DNA of 64,000 nucleotides from Phyllostachys edulis (Eukaryota; Streptophyta; Magnoliopsida; Poales; Poaceae). The stretch spans positions 96,470,955 through 96,534,954 of the forward strand of contig CM070546.1 in NCBI GenBank assembly GCA_036346405.1, in the 5' to 3' direction. A model generated the notes under the pieces. It had not been told where the DNA came from. It worked only from the letters and a program-made list of their open reading frames with translations, and ran no database searches. A program made the position numbers and the translations under genes. Of this stretch, positions 1 to 12,106 are shown one piece after another. Position 1 is the first letter of the stretch; every line of letters starts with the position of its first letter.

Positions 1-1179
1 GCCCAGCTATGATGTAATATGTGTGGCTAACACGAGTTTGCATTTAATTGGTAGGTCGGCATTCGGTACAACATGTGAGCCGGTTGAATATATGCTATCG
101 ATCGTTGTTAAGCGGGATTAATCTCACATGGGTCATCCAACTCAATAGTGTTAACTTGTTGAAAAATACCAAATCTTAGTTTACGGCCGACACACCAAAT
201 GCGGTGTGTTATTATTAGGAGGCTTCACGGGCTAACTAAGTCATGTGGGTAAAGTTGTACACCCTTGCAAGGATATAAAACTATTGAATAGCCGTGTCCA
301 CGATTCTGAGACGATACTTGAATTGATGTCACTGTATAGATTTTGCTCTAAGTTTGGTTTTGGGAATTGGTTCGGCATGATGGTTGTCATGCACATTTAA
401 TTGTGATTGTTATTTACTTTTATTCTTGTTTATGCTTATAATTGCACTCACTCCTTTTTTTAGTCCAAATCAATTTATCAAAATTGCTTTATCAAAACAT
501 AGCAATTGTAGGTTAAGATGTATCGCTTTATGCAAAATGGAACCATTTAAATATACATTGTCGACCTTATGCATATACAACTTTCTATTCCTTTGTATAG
601 GTTCTAACAAACACTTTCTTTTATTAGTTTGTGTAAGTCTTCTTTGAGTACCTTTTGTACTCGGGGTTTTATAAACCTCTTGTTGCGGTGAGGATGGATA
701 TCTTTATGAGATGCCCGTTAGCGCCCGATCTGGGTGGCGCTAACGAGTAGTGCTAATTCGAGTCTCCACGCAATAGCCTGCGGGATGATGGGGCCATTGG
801 TGGTTTTTATCGTTTATTTTGCTTCCTCTGTTGTTCTTTTTGTTAATGACCCAAGGTCACCTGTTCCTGTTGCTAATTCGGGTACTGTAGCAGACGACAC
901 TGTAGCAACCGAATTATGATGTAATTCTTGATGTATAATATTATGTGAATATGTGACTTGTATGTGATTGATGCAATGTTGATTAAGGATATATGCGCAA
1001 TAGTCACTAATCACAGGAACTATTGCATGGCATATATCAGGGAACCTAAATGTTGGATTGTTACTTATTATGATTATGCTTCTAGTATAATTTTTATTAA
1101 GACATTACACTGTTCCTTAATTAAAATTATGCTACCGATATAATTTTAATTGACACATTCAATATTTGAGGTCTCCACA
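1..1179 (+). repeat. Element A 5' LTR, last 1179 bases
   Basis: This stretch is closely similar along its whole length to 10711-11889, the end of the 3' LTR. It ends in GGTCTCCACA directly before the PBS, matching GGTCTCACA at the end of the other copy. The two copies differ mainly by one- or two-base indels in short C/G-rich or homopolymer motifs. The start of this LTR lies left of the window. Confidence 0.92.
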
Positions 1180-1183
1180 GCGT

Positions 1184-1195
1184 TGGTATCAAAGC
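1184..1195 (+). other. Element A primer binding site (tRNA-iMet)
   Basis: TGGTATCAAAGC lies four bases after the 5' LTR end. It matches the usual plant initiator-Met PBS TGGTATCAGAGC with one change, and fixes both the orientation and the LTR end. Confidence 0.9.
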
Positions 1196-2768
1196 ATACG
1201 TTTGCTGTAGGATAGAATTAGCATGGTTGTACCTTTAGTGAGTCTCTGTGACATTATTTTAACTTAAATGAATTTCTAAAGATCTAAGTCTGCTATCTTT
1301 TACTTCTTATCTTCTTTTAGTATCAATTCTTATCCAACTTTACATTGATTTTTCAAGATCGATTTCTTACCTACCTTGTCTTTTCTCTGTAGATGAGTGG
1401 TGGTATTTGATTAAAGAGACTCTAGTAGAAGAGGTAGGCGGGTTTCTGCCTTACTTGAGACATGATGTGGCGGGCCAATTTCACGCATCAGCCAGAGTAT
1501 GCCATCTACCGTCGAGATCGAGGTCCTGGCATGGAAGAGTACCAAGCTATCATTAATGTGATCGCCAGACAGGTGGTGGGTAGTGTTCCCTCTGTATCCA
1601 CGTCGTGCCACTTAGAGTCTATGGTATGCGGTGGCGTGGGATGATGGGCCTCCTTCGTCATGATCGTGGTGTCGACCACCTTATGTACACTTCGAAACAT
1701 GGCCTAGATCGGATGTGATTGCGTTTGATGAGATTCAGTTTGGAGAGGACCCATACGTCGCGAGCTAGCGAGGTTGGTCCGTATCATGGACCAAACCTAT
1801 CAACATCTCGTGTGCGAGTTATGGGAAACCAGCCGTAAATGCGCACGAGGCATAAGAGTATCGAGGATTGGTGTTGCTACAAACCGCGTTCCTCGTAGCG
1901 TGCTCTATGGCAACAATGAGATCCCACCGTGACCATTGTACCCACGAGTTGAGACTTCGAGTCTTAGGGGCTTGTTCACATCCTTGGTCGATGTCGTCGA
2001 ACACGGATGTCTGCTTGGATTTCCTCACACTCGTGACCTACACACTCTGGTGGCCATCACTTCTCTTTGGGTTCTCCTACTCGTCTTATTAGCCCTAGGG
2101 ATCCTATCGATCTGGGTTCACGAAGCTCATCTGTTAAATGAGTTCGGTGAATTTTAACCGTAATGACTATACTTAGGTCTTTGGATGCCATGTTTGGCCT
2201 TAGTTGTGTAATAGGCTAGTATTGTCTATTAAATAGTGTGTAATAGCATAACTTTGTGTTTTGTATAGTTGTGGGGTGCCGACTTTTGTATTTTGGAACA
2301 CAGTCTTTGTGGTTGCCGACTTGTGTCAAGCTGGACTTAATGTGTTTCTTTTTGGTTGGTTGTTAGTAAAGTGGGGTGACTTTTGTTGTACGGTTTTATT
2401 GTGATTATGGTCTTGATCGGCCGCTTGTTATAATGAAATGGAGACCGACTTTTGGGTGTGTTACGTTTTGTTGTGTTGAGTGTTGGTATAGCCTATATTC
2501 TGAGGAATGGGGCTGTCCTTTTATTGGGTGTGTGTTCTTGTGTGGTGTTTATTCGGTGCATGTCATGGCATTGTGCATAATTAAGTTTAGTATTTATTTC
2601 TTTTCCTTCTCGAATCTTGTATGTGTTAGCTCGAGTGTATCCTTGTTATGTTGTTAACCATTATATGCAGCAATGTGAGGACCAACCACTCGATCGCGAA
2701 CACAACAAGAGAGAGGTTCTCTACCCTGTTCTCCAAACTCGGGGGAGCAGACTAACCCTTAGGATCCC
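1196..2768 (+). other. Element A untranslated leader, no gene seen
   Basis: About 1.6 kb between the PBS and the first gag-like codons. Short frames occur but none resembles a protein. This is expected leader and packaging-signal territory of a long-LTR chromovirus. Confidence 0.6.
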
Positions 2769-3776
2769 ATGGTCCACAAGGTGGTAGAAGCGGAAGAGGA
2801 GCTTCCTCCACCACCCACCATGGCGGATGTGCTCATGCAAATTGGCGCAACCAAGCATGGATCGACAGCGCATATTGGAGCAGTTAGCGTAACACCTCCG
2901 CTACTCCTACACCGGTGGTAGGCGGAGTTCAACATGGGGGAAGTCTTGCGACTTTCGGCGGACTAACCCCGATGTTCTCCGGCTCGAGGATCCAATGGAA
3001 GCAGAGGGGCGGCTTCGAAATTGAAAAGAAGTCTACCATTGCCCAATGTTGGGAAGGAGAAGGTTACGTATGCTAGCTACCGGTGGTTGGGCCACTAGTA
3101 ATTGGTGGGATAATTATCGGGCCATCAACCTCTTGGACATACTCCTACGGCTTGAGTTCATGGAGGCTTTTCATGAGGCCCATATTCTGAGGAGTAATGA
3201 TGCTCAAGCGGCGAAATTTCGCGCTCTCAAGCAAGGGCGAAAGTCGGTGACCGAGTATCTTCATGAGTTCAATTTTCTTGCTCGATGCATACGACGATGT
3301 TTAGATGACACTCGTCGTCGAAATCGTTTCATGAATGGGCTATCTAAAGAATTGCAATTGGCTTTGGTAATACAAGACTTGAAATTTTCACATTTGGTGG
3401 ACAAAGCTATAATTCTTTGAGACCAAGACAAAGCTTTGGAAGATTCACAGAGCGGCATAAGGCCACTCAATTCACATATAGTGGCGTTCGATCGACCAGC
3501 GTCTGTGGCGACCTCGATCTTTCGGCGCCGGCTCGATTCCACCTAGGGCGCGGTGTTTGCTTTTAGCCCACCGCCACCCATTTGGGCGGTCCCGACCTAG
3601 TGGACACAGGCCACCTACTGCTATCAATGTCAGGCCGGGTGTGATATGCTATCATTGTGGACGCCCGGGACATTTTGCGAACCAATGTTTTGCTAAGGCA
3701 AAGGGTTACCACCTGTTCAACCATCTCCAGCTACTGTGCATTCTGCACCTTCCCCAAAGGCGGTTGTTAAGCTGAT
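2769..3776 (+). pseudogene. gag: Element A gag (capsid/nucleocapsid), broken
   Basis: Gag forms the cytoplasmic virus-like particle and binds element RNA. The ATG at 2769 opens an acidic, proline-rich start (EEELPPPPTMADVLMQI) like Tekay Gag N-termini, but the frame stops within about 50 codons. The capsid homology lies at 3100-3410 and includes FRALKQGRKSVTEYLHEF. A CCHC zinc knuckle (CYHCGRPGHFANQC) is intact at 3647-3688. Several frame changes separate these pieces. Identification is firm; the exact start is a guess from the N-terminal composition. Confidence 0.85.
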
Positions 3777-3799
3777 CTGTTCTGTCATGGCCGTGTGAA

Positions 3800-4140
3800 T
3801 CAATGGCTGAAGAAGCGGTAGAGACACTGAGGTTATCCTTGGTATGCTCCTAGTTAATTTCGGTTCATTTATTGTTCTATTTGACTCTGGAGCATCCCAT
3901 TCTTTATTAGTAAGCGGTTGCTACTCAACATCGATTAGATATGCATCTGCTTCATCCACCTCATATTATTCACTACTTTGGGTCGATATTTATGGTGATC
4001 AAATCTGCCTTAATGTCAATATCAATATTGAAGGGTAGATTTTTGGGCTGATCGATTGTGATAAACTCTAAAGGGATAGATGTCATTTTGGGTATGGATG
4101 GTGTCCAAAATTTGACCAAATTAATTGTGCCTAGCGAACT
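3800..4140 (+). pseudogene. Element A retropepsin (protease) region
   Basis: The aspartic protease cleaves the Gag-Pol polyprotein inside the particle. The catalytic motif DSGAS is at 3883-3897, within LFDSGASHSLL. The downstream ILGMD motif appears near 4085-4100 but is followed by GV instead of the usual WL. The piece lies between the Gag zinc knuckle and RT, as expected for Ty3/gypsy, and is frameshifted on both sides. Confidence 0.82.
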
Positions 4141-4389
4141 ATATCCTCACTAATAAAAATGGCCTTTCGGTCATTTTTAGTCTAAACGATTCATTCTCAC
4201 CTTGGTGCATTGAAAGTGATACCACTCCTACTTTGGAGTCGAGACTGAGTAGTGTGTGAATATCAGGACGTCTTTCTGAAGAACTTCGGTATGCCACCCG
4301 ATCGGGAAGTAGAGTTAAATAATTGAACTAGTTCTGGTACTACTCCCATTTCGAGAAGACCTTATCGCATGCCTTCCAATGAGCTGTTT

Positions 4390-5680
4390 GAGTTGAAGAA
4401 AGCGACTTGGAGAATTGCTTGACAAAGGGATTCATTCGATGAGTTCCTCACCTTGGGGATGCGGCTATCTTTGTCAAAAGAAAGATCGGACTTTACGGAT
4501 GTGTGTGGATTACCGTCCGTTAAATGAAGTCACTATCAAGAATAAGTATCCTTTGCCCGAATTGATGATCTGTTTGACGATTAAGCTGGAGCCGTGTCTT
4601 TTCTAAGATTGATTTGCGTTAGGGCTATCATCGGATCAAGGTTAGAGCGGAGGATATTCCTAAAACAACATTCTCTACTCGTTATGGATTATCTGAGTAT
4701 CTTTGTTATGTCCTTTGGTCTAACAAATGCTCTGCTTATTTCATGAATCTAATGAATTCGGTATTCATGGATTTCTTGGATAAGTTTGTTGTTGTGTTCA
4801 TTGGCGACATTCTTATCTATTCAAGTCGACGAAGAGCATGAGCATCATTTGAGACTTGTCTTTGAAACACTTACAAGCATCGGTTATATGCCAAATTTAG
4901 CAAGTGTGCTTTCGGCTCAAGCAAGTTGCATTTACGGGGCATGTATTATCCGAAGGAGGTATTCTTTATTGACTGACAAAGTACAAGATGTACTAGACTG
5001 GAAGCAGCCCAAAAATGTTCCTGAAATTCGAAGTTTCCTTGGACTTGCGGGATATTACCGTAGGTTCATTGAAAACTTTTCCAAGATTTCCAGGCCACTG
5101 ACTCAGCTTTTAAAGAAAGAGAACAAATTCTTTTGGTCGATGGAATGTAAAACAGTTTTGACTTTTGAGAAAGCTCTGTTGAAGCTCTGTTCTCACTCTT
5201 CGGATATCCATAAAATTTTGATATCTATTGTGATGCATCTCGCCATGGACTTGGCTGTGTGCTTATGCAAGAGGGCCGAGTTGTGGCATATGCATCCAGA
5301 CAATTGCGACCTCATGAGGTTAATTATCCTACCCATGATTTGGAATTGGCAGCTGTAGTCCATGCATTAAAGATTTGGCGACATTACCTTCTTGGCAATC
5401 GTTGCGAAATCTATACTGATCATAAAAGCCTGAAATACATATTCACGCAAAGTTGATCGAATATGAGACAAAGAAGATGGCTTGAATTGATCAAGGACTA
5501 CGATATGGGTATTCACTACCATCCTGGCAAAGCCAATGTTGTGGCTGATGCTCTGAGCAGGAAGTCACAATGCAATTGCTTATCAACAATTCCTTCGACT
5601 AAGAGCTTATGTACTGATTTTCAGCGCTTAAGTCTCGAAATGGTCGGTTGGATTTCTTCTCTGCCTTAGAAGTAAAGTCA
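4390..5680 (+). pseudogene. Element A reverse transcriptase and RNase H, broken
   Basis: RT copies the element RNA into DNA and RNase H removes the RNA strand. The fingers region SSPWG and the motif MCVDYRPLNEVTIKNKYPLP lie at about 4445-4570. The active-site box reads FIGDILIYS near 4800 where the family has FIDD, so the first catalytic Asp is Gly here. The connection block VLDWKQPKNVPEIRSFLGLAGYYRRF follows at about 4990. RNase H motifs VVAYASRQLRPHE, YPTHDLEL and the ADALSR end lie at 5280-5565. At least four frame changes occur. Confidence 0.88.
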
Positions 5681-5689
5681 ACACTCGAA

Positions 5690-7096
5690 GATCAGATTAC
5701 GAGGTCGAGCGTCTTGAGTAGCAGAGATCAAGGAAAACATGAAGGCGAGTAAAGCCAATGAATTTTACGAAGATGCTCGTGGTACCATTCGATATCGCAA
5801 TCGTGCGGTTGTACCCTCGATCCACAAATGAGAGAGTTAATTCTTAAAGAGGCTCATAATTCCAAGTTTTCTATACATCCCGGAAGCACTAAGATGTACG
5901 AGTTTAAAAAAACATTTTGGTGGAAACAAGATGAAAAGGCAAATTGCTCGATATGTTCTTTGAATGTGATATTTGCCAAAGGGTTAAAGCCGAGCACTTG
6001 AAACTCTTTGGTACCCTTGACCTTTACCTATTCCACAATGGAAATGGGAAGAAGTCGGTATGGATTTTGTTCTGGGACTTCCCAAGTCTCGAAATGGGTT
6101 TGATGCCATTTGGGTGATAATTGATCGTCTAACAAAAGTGGCTCATTTCATCCCTGTCAAAACCACTTTTAATGGCAAGCAATTGGCAGAACTCTATATT
6201 GCTAGAATTGTTTGTCTCCACGGTGTTCCTAAAGTTATTGTTTCAGACCGTGGATCTCAATTCACTTCCCATTTTTGGAATTGTCTTCATCAAGCAATGG
6301 GAGCGGAATTATCCTTGACTTTCTTATCATCCTCGGACCGGTGGTCAAACCGAAAGGGTGAATCAAATAATGGAGGATCTTCTTAGAGCACGTGTTTTAG
6401 CATATGGCAAGAATTGGGAGAAATCTTTGCGTATGTGGAGTTTTCCTACAACAATAGCTACCAAGCAAGTATTCAAATGTCACCTTTTGAAGCCTTGTAT
6501 GGAAGAGCTTGTAGGACTCCATTAAATTAGTTAGAATCGGTGAAAGACCATTCTTTGGCCCAAACTTGGTTTTGGAAGCGAAGAGCAAGTTAAATCGATT
6601 CGAGACCGTTTGAAAACCGCCTTGCCTCGTCGGAAGAGCTATCCGATCATCGGCGTCGTGAGCTAAGTTTTGAGATAGATGACTTTGTCTATCTTAAAGT
6701 GTCGCCGATGAAAGGTACTCATCGTTTTCAAGTGAAAGGAAAGCTAGCACCTCGTTATATCGGACCTTTCGAATCATTGCAAAAGCGGGGAGTGTGGCAT
6801 ATCGATTGGAACTTCCGAAACCACTGTCGGCGATTCATGATACCTTTCATGTTTCACAATTAAAGAAGTGCCTCCGTGTTCCTACCGAGGCTACTGCTTA
6901 TGAAAATCTTGATCTGCAACCAGATCTCTCGTATCAAGAACAACCAGTGCGTATCCTCGACGAAATGGAGCGTAGGACAAGAAATCGCACTATCAAGTTC
7001 TTAAAAATTCAGTGGGCTAATCATTCTGAAGATGAAGCCACCTGGGAGCGCGAAGATCTGATGAGGATCGAGCACCCCCACCTTTTTGCTGTTTAA
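5690..7096 (+). pseudogene. Element A integrase with C-terminal chromodomain, broken
   Basis: Integrase inserts the DNA copy into the genome. The HHCC zinc region is visible at about 5850-5990 (HNSKFSIHPG, then CDICQRV). The core has IDRLTKVAHFIPV and SDRGSQFTS (first two Asp) from 6060 on, and the third acidic region (TERVNQIMEDLLRA) near 6340 in another frame. The C-terminal DTFHVSQLKKCL block at about 6840 leads into a chromodomain with IQWANHSEDEATWERE at about 7010-7055, ending at the stop TAA at 7094-7096. In chromoviruses this domain is thought to guide insertion to heterochromatin. Confidence 0.88.
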
Positions 7097-7294
7097 TAAT
7101 TGCCTTTGAATCAAGAAAGGCAAGGTTAAACAAAGCAATGTAACATAAGTTGTAATAACAACACTATGTTGTTATGTGAAATTTCTTTTCTATCTTTGAA
7201 AGAAATAAAGACAACTGATGTTATGTTTCTAAAGAACATCATCTCAACCTCATCTTTGTCCAACTTCTGAATTATAAGAAATCTCGGGACGAGA

Positions 7295-7314
7295 TTTTCT
7301 TAAGGAGGTAGGTT
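7295..7314 (+). other. Element A polypurine tract
   Basis: The purine-rich run around TTAAGGAGGTAGG follows the CTCGGGACGAGATT motif that typically precedes the tract in Tekay elements. It primes plus-strand DNA and sits directly before the 3' LTR. Confidence 0.8.
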
Positions 7315-10300
7315 TATATGACCTCAACCTAATATCTGATAATAAAGTACTGTTCATGTCATTAATGTTCATTTAGGCAATTTAGGTAACATGTTACAAA
7401 CCATTTTCCCAAAATTCTATTGCAAACTCCAAATTGATCAAAATTTTCAAAGGAAAGACCATCCAATGTTGGTATTATGACTGGGATTTATTTTAATTAA
7501 AAATCAGATGAATTATTATGGCCAAAAATAATTTTTGTTGAATTTATGGAAATTATTTTGATTTTAGAAAAATATTGTCTTTAATTAAATCCTTAGTTGG
7601 TCTAAATGAATTATTTATGTATTTATAAAGAAGAAACTGTGATTTTAAAATTTATTTGGGGAATATATCATCCCAGTAGCAAATCTGTAAAATTTCATGA
7701 TTTTACAAATTTATTTGCTATTTTTGAAGTCCCAGTCAAAGGCTTTGAAGTTTTGATTTAAATCTGGTCAAATCTCTCGGTCTAGCACTGTAGCGACCGG
7801 ACCAGGGTTCGAACCATGCGGCTGGACCTCACCCTGTCACGTCGCGCGCACGTCCGAAACTTCTAGCCCATCTCAGCCCTTCATTTCCGCGCGAACGGGC
7901 CAGATTAGTTGGGCCTTCCGGACCGCTCCATCCCCCTTCCATTATTGACCGTTGGATCCTTAGCGTGCGGCCCAGATTCTTTGTGACGTTCGGACCGCTT
8001 TGAGCCGCCTCGATCTGGCCGTTGAATTGCGCTTTAACGGCGATGGATCCCATGGTCCGAAGCGCACTCGCGCGTTTGAAATCTTGGGCCGTTGTTTTGC
8101 GATCGCCGCGGCTCTGTTGAGTGGGCGATCGGACCACTTTTCGCGCCCAGCTGAATCTCGGCCTTTAACGCGTGATCGGACGACTCACGTGACTTGGGCG
8201 TTCGGACCGCCGGAGACCTCGCGATCGTGGCCGTCCGTGAAGATCGTGTGGCCCGTCTCCTCGATCTGGTTCAATGTGTTTTCACCCGCATCCACGGCCG
8301 CTTTCGTGCGAGATCGAGCGGTGGTGCGTGCGTCGCCGTTCTTTGCATCGTTGCATGGCGTGAATACCTCTGGGACCCACGCGTCGATGGCGTAAATTGT
8401 TGTTTCCTCTCGGTTTTCCACCGTGAGGCCTTTATTGCGGCCGAAATGGTGGTAGAAACACTGATGTTTTGGAGGATATTTTCTCTTCATCTCTATCTTT
8501 AGTGCCACCTCTTGGATTCTAGAGAACTCTCGGTTGCTCTACACATTTTGTACACTATATAAACCCTAGTTCCTTTTTCCTGCCATTGTTGACCTGGGAG
8601 AACTCCATTATTGTCTTCCTTCACGGTGAAGCATCCTTGTCTTTCTTCCATTGTTCAACATTAAGAAGACCCAACTCTCATGCTAATGTGGTGTTGGTCA
8701 TTTCTTGTAGGTTGGACTTGTGGTTCTTCTCCTGTCAACTTGGTGTGAAGCTTCATCTTGGAAAACCTCACCTCGGTGAGTTGGGTTCTATCTTTTCTTA
8801 GCAAGGATGTACCTAATGATCTCTAGAGTTAAGTTCCATCATTTTCTTTTTGGTCAGCACAAGAAAAAGGTTTACTGGACCTCTTTTGTTGACCAAGAAC
8901 TTGATATTTTATTATCCAACCCTAGCTGGTAAGTTAAACCTTAAGTCTTATTATCTAAAGATCCTTAAGAACATCTTTAGTTCCCTTAGACCACTCACTG
9001 ATCATGAGGTGTTCCTATCTGGAGTTAGTTAGAAACTTGTATTTTAACTTTTCGGTCTTTCATATCGTTTCGAGAAGTAGGGTTTCTCTTGTCTAAATAC
9101 TAGCTTATTCAGGTCTTAAGTGAACCCTAGTATCATTAGTAGACCATCTTTTAATTATCAAAATCACCCACTTAGTTTGTAAGGCAAATTGTCTCTCTGT
9201 CATCTTTTGTCGGTCAAAACCAACAAATGATCAAAATTTTCCTTTCCTATCTTTAAACCATGTGTTTAGGGTTAGCATTGACACGTTATGGTGTTAATCA
9301 CTTTTCTGTTGGCCTTGATTTCCATTTTAGGTCTTGATTAGTCTATTCCTCCAAATAGCGAAATCGGGCAAGGACTTTTTCTTTGTTTTGGTCTAAAACC
9401 GACAAAGTCATACGCCTTTTCCTTCTTTTAAACCGGGTGGTTAGATTTAGCACTAGGGAGTGATGATATTTATTGCCTTTTGGTAGTATTATCTCTCCTT
9501 TAAAGCCCTAGTCTTTGTAGCTTTGCTAATCAGCCGGTGGTAAGTCACTATTCTTTGTTTTGGTTATTAGTCCAACCGATCAAACAAACAACAAAAATTT
9601 AAAGTCATAAGTTGCTATTAATGGCACTAATTGATTAGCTAGTACACGGCACTAGTTTTATACACTTAAGCGTCTGTAGTATTCCTATTATCTGAGTTAA
9701 ACCAAAAAATTGAATTATTTGTTGCATGTCTGTTCGATGTATAAAACACGATCTTTGTAGCTTTGAGCTAAATATAAAATCTGGGTAGCAAGTGTCCGTA
9801 GATGGTATGTATGGGTTAGTATCATCAATAAGTTAGATATAGTTTGAGCATATTGCTACCCATGCATTATCAATTGATCATGCATTCTTTTTCATTTTGT
9901 TCTCTGTTTTTCTGTGTTAATTGGAATTTCTTTTATTCTCTTTTAGATATTGGTTCTTACGAAATTGTTGAGCCTTTTATTGAGTCCCAAGAACCTGAGC
10001 AAGAGGTTGTTTACTACTATCAAGGCAAGCTTCCTCTCGCACCATGTTGATCCTAATCTTTTGAATCGTAGACTTACAAAATACGGTGACCTTGTTGCAT
10101 GCAACTTTCTAAAAATATTTGTGCCTGTTCCTAGTTAGTTATACCTGAACTTGTGGCTTATCTTTAATGCAATCAAACACTCCACCTAAGCTAGTCTGTG
10201 ATGTTATAATGTTTAGTTTTAACTTTTGCTTAGCCATGCATCCATAGAGCGGTAGTGTTTGACAAGATTATCTTGTCAAACACAGGAACAACAAATAATT

Positions 10301-11889
10301 TGTATTTATCTTTGATCCTTGTTCAGTTTATTTGATTTGGAAATGCTTCTAAATCCTGTTATCAATTAATTCAAATCTGGACAAGTGGATGCTAGTGATG
10401 GTGCCTTTGTGCGAGATTTGGGAAATGTGGATGTCTTGTTTGGGTTGATTAAGGACCTAACTCGACAATTTAATTCAAGTCCCAACGTACTTCCACACGC
10501 AAATGTATGGGCCTTGTTTGGTTAAGTAAAGGGTTAGTATTATTGAGTTGGATCTTTGGAGAGTAAGGACATGTGTATTGATTTCATATGGCATAGATGC
10601 TTAAGTCTTGGGCCGTGTCGTATGCCATGTGGAACTTATATTGATATCGGATGTTCTTAGAAGGGTAAGGCGTAGATGTGTTACATCGCATGTACGTTCC
10701 TTGAGGCCCGCTATCGATGTGTAATATGTGTGGCTAACACGAGTTTGCATTTAATTGATTGGTCGGCATTCCCTGTACAACATGTGAGCCGGTTGAATAT
10801 ATGCTATCGATCGTTGTTAAGCGGGATTAATCTCACATGGGTCATCCAACTCAATAGTGTTAACTTGTTGAAAAATACCAAATCTTAGTTTACCCGGCCG
10901 ACACACCAAAGGCAGTGTGTTATTATTCCGGAGGCTTACGGGCTAACTAAGTCATGTGGGTAAAGTTGTACACCCTTGCAAGGATATAAAACTATTCGAA
11001 TAGCCGTGTCCACGGTTACGGACGATACTTGAATTGATGTCACCTGTATAGATTTTGCTCTAAGTTTGGTTTTGGGAATTGGTTCGGCATGATGGTTGTC
11101 ATGCACATTTAATTGTGAGCTGTTATTTACTTTTGTTACTGTTTATGCTTATAATTGCACTCACTCACTGTTTTAGTCCAAATCAATTTATCAAAATTGC
11201 TTTATCAAAACATAGCAACTGTAGGTTAAGATGTATCGCTTTATGCAAAATGGAACCATTTAAGCCTTCTGTTGTCAGCCTTATGCATATACAACTTTCT
11301 ATTCCTTTGTATAGGTTCTAACAAACACTTTCTTTTATTAGTTTGTGTAAGTCTTCTTTGAGTACCTTTTGTACTCGGGGTTTTATAACCTCTTGTTGCG
11401 GTGAGGATGGATATCTTTATGAGATGCCCGTTAGCGCCGATCTGGGTGGCGCTAACGAGTAGTGCTAATTCGAGTCTCCACGCAATAGCCCTGCGGGATG
11501 ATGGGGCCATTGGTGGTTTTATCGTTTATTTTGCTTCATTGTTGTTCTTTTGTTTAATGACCCAAGGTCACTGTTCTGTTGCTAATTCGGGTGCTGTAGC
11601 AGACCTGACACTGTAGCAACCGAATTATGATGTAATTACTGATGTATAATATTATGTGAATATGTGACTTGTATGTGATTGATGCAATGTTGATTAAGGA
11701 TATATGCTTAATAGTCACTAATCACGGAACTATTGCATGGCATATATCCGGAACCTAAATGTTGGATTGTTACTTATTATGATTATGCTTCTAGTATAAT
11801 TTTTATTAAGGACATTACACTTTGTTCCTTAATTAAAATTATGCTACGATATAATTTTAATTCGCACATTCAATATTTGAGGTCTCACA
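7315..11889 (+). repeat. Element A 3' LTR, about 4.6 kb
   Basis: It starts TATATGACCTC after the PPT, a degraded form of the TGTNA start, and ends GGTCTCACA. Its last 1179 bases match the visible 5' LTR. It contains a promoter near 8555 and a long transcribed part with several CCCTA-type motifs. No long conserved reading frame is seen: the GC-rich part at 7800-8510 gives overlapping frames on both strands with no recognisable product. Confidence 0.85.
8555..8563 (+). promoter_or_regulatory. Element A LTR TATA box
   Basis: CTATATAAA followed by CCCTAG about 1.24 kb into the LTR is the best core promoter candidate. Transcription would start roughly 25-35 bases downstream, defining the U3/R boundary. 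Confidence 0.65.
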
Positions 11890-12106
11890 AGGTGTATTCA
11901 TTTTAGATATCTTGTAAGCTAATACATTTTTCCCTCATTGGACACTAGAATACATTAAGGCTCTAAGCCATCATTCCATACAGTTGAGAGTACTTTGTCT
12001 ATTAGGACACGTGTACATATATTTTTAAAATGTACTTTCTTGTTCAAACATCAACTTGTTTTTCCCATTACCTAAGTCACAGGATCTCTGATCAAGAAAG
12101 TATGGG

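Larger units (their letters stand above)
1..11889 (+). mobile_element. Element A: Tekay-type Ty3/gypsy chromovirus, left end outside window
   Basis: A nearly full-length LTR retrotransposon read on the plus strand. In order it shows the tail of a 5' LTR, an initiator-Met PBS, gag with a zinc knuckle, protease, RT, RNase H, integrase, a chromodomain, a purine tract and a very long 3' LTR. Domain order PR-RT-RH-INT defines Ty3/gypsy, and the C-terminal chromodomain together with LTRs of several kb is typical of the Tekay (Del) clade. The coding region is broken into many short frames, so the copy is not autonomous as written. It abuts copia element B at 11890, so it probably inserted into B; the left target duplication lies outside the window and cannot be checked. 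Confidence 0.9.

Noticed and set aside
7829..8508. Long frames on both strands in the element A LTR
   Set aside because: They are mutually overlapping frames in a GC-rich block upstream of the LTR TATA box, with no family resemblance.
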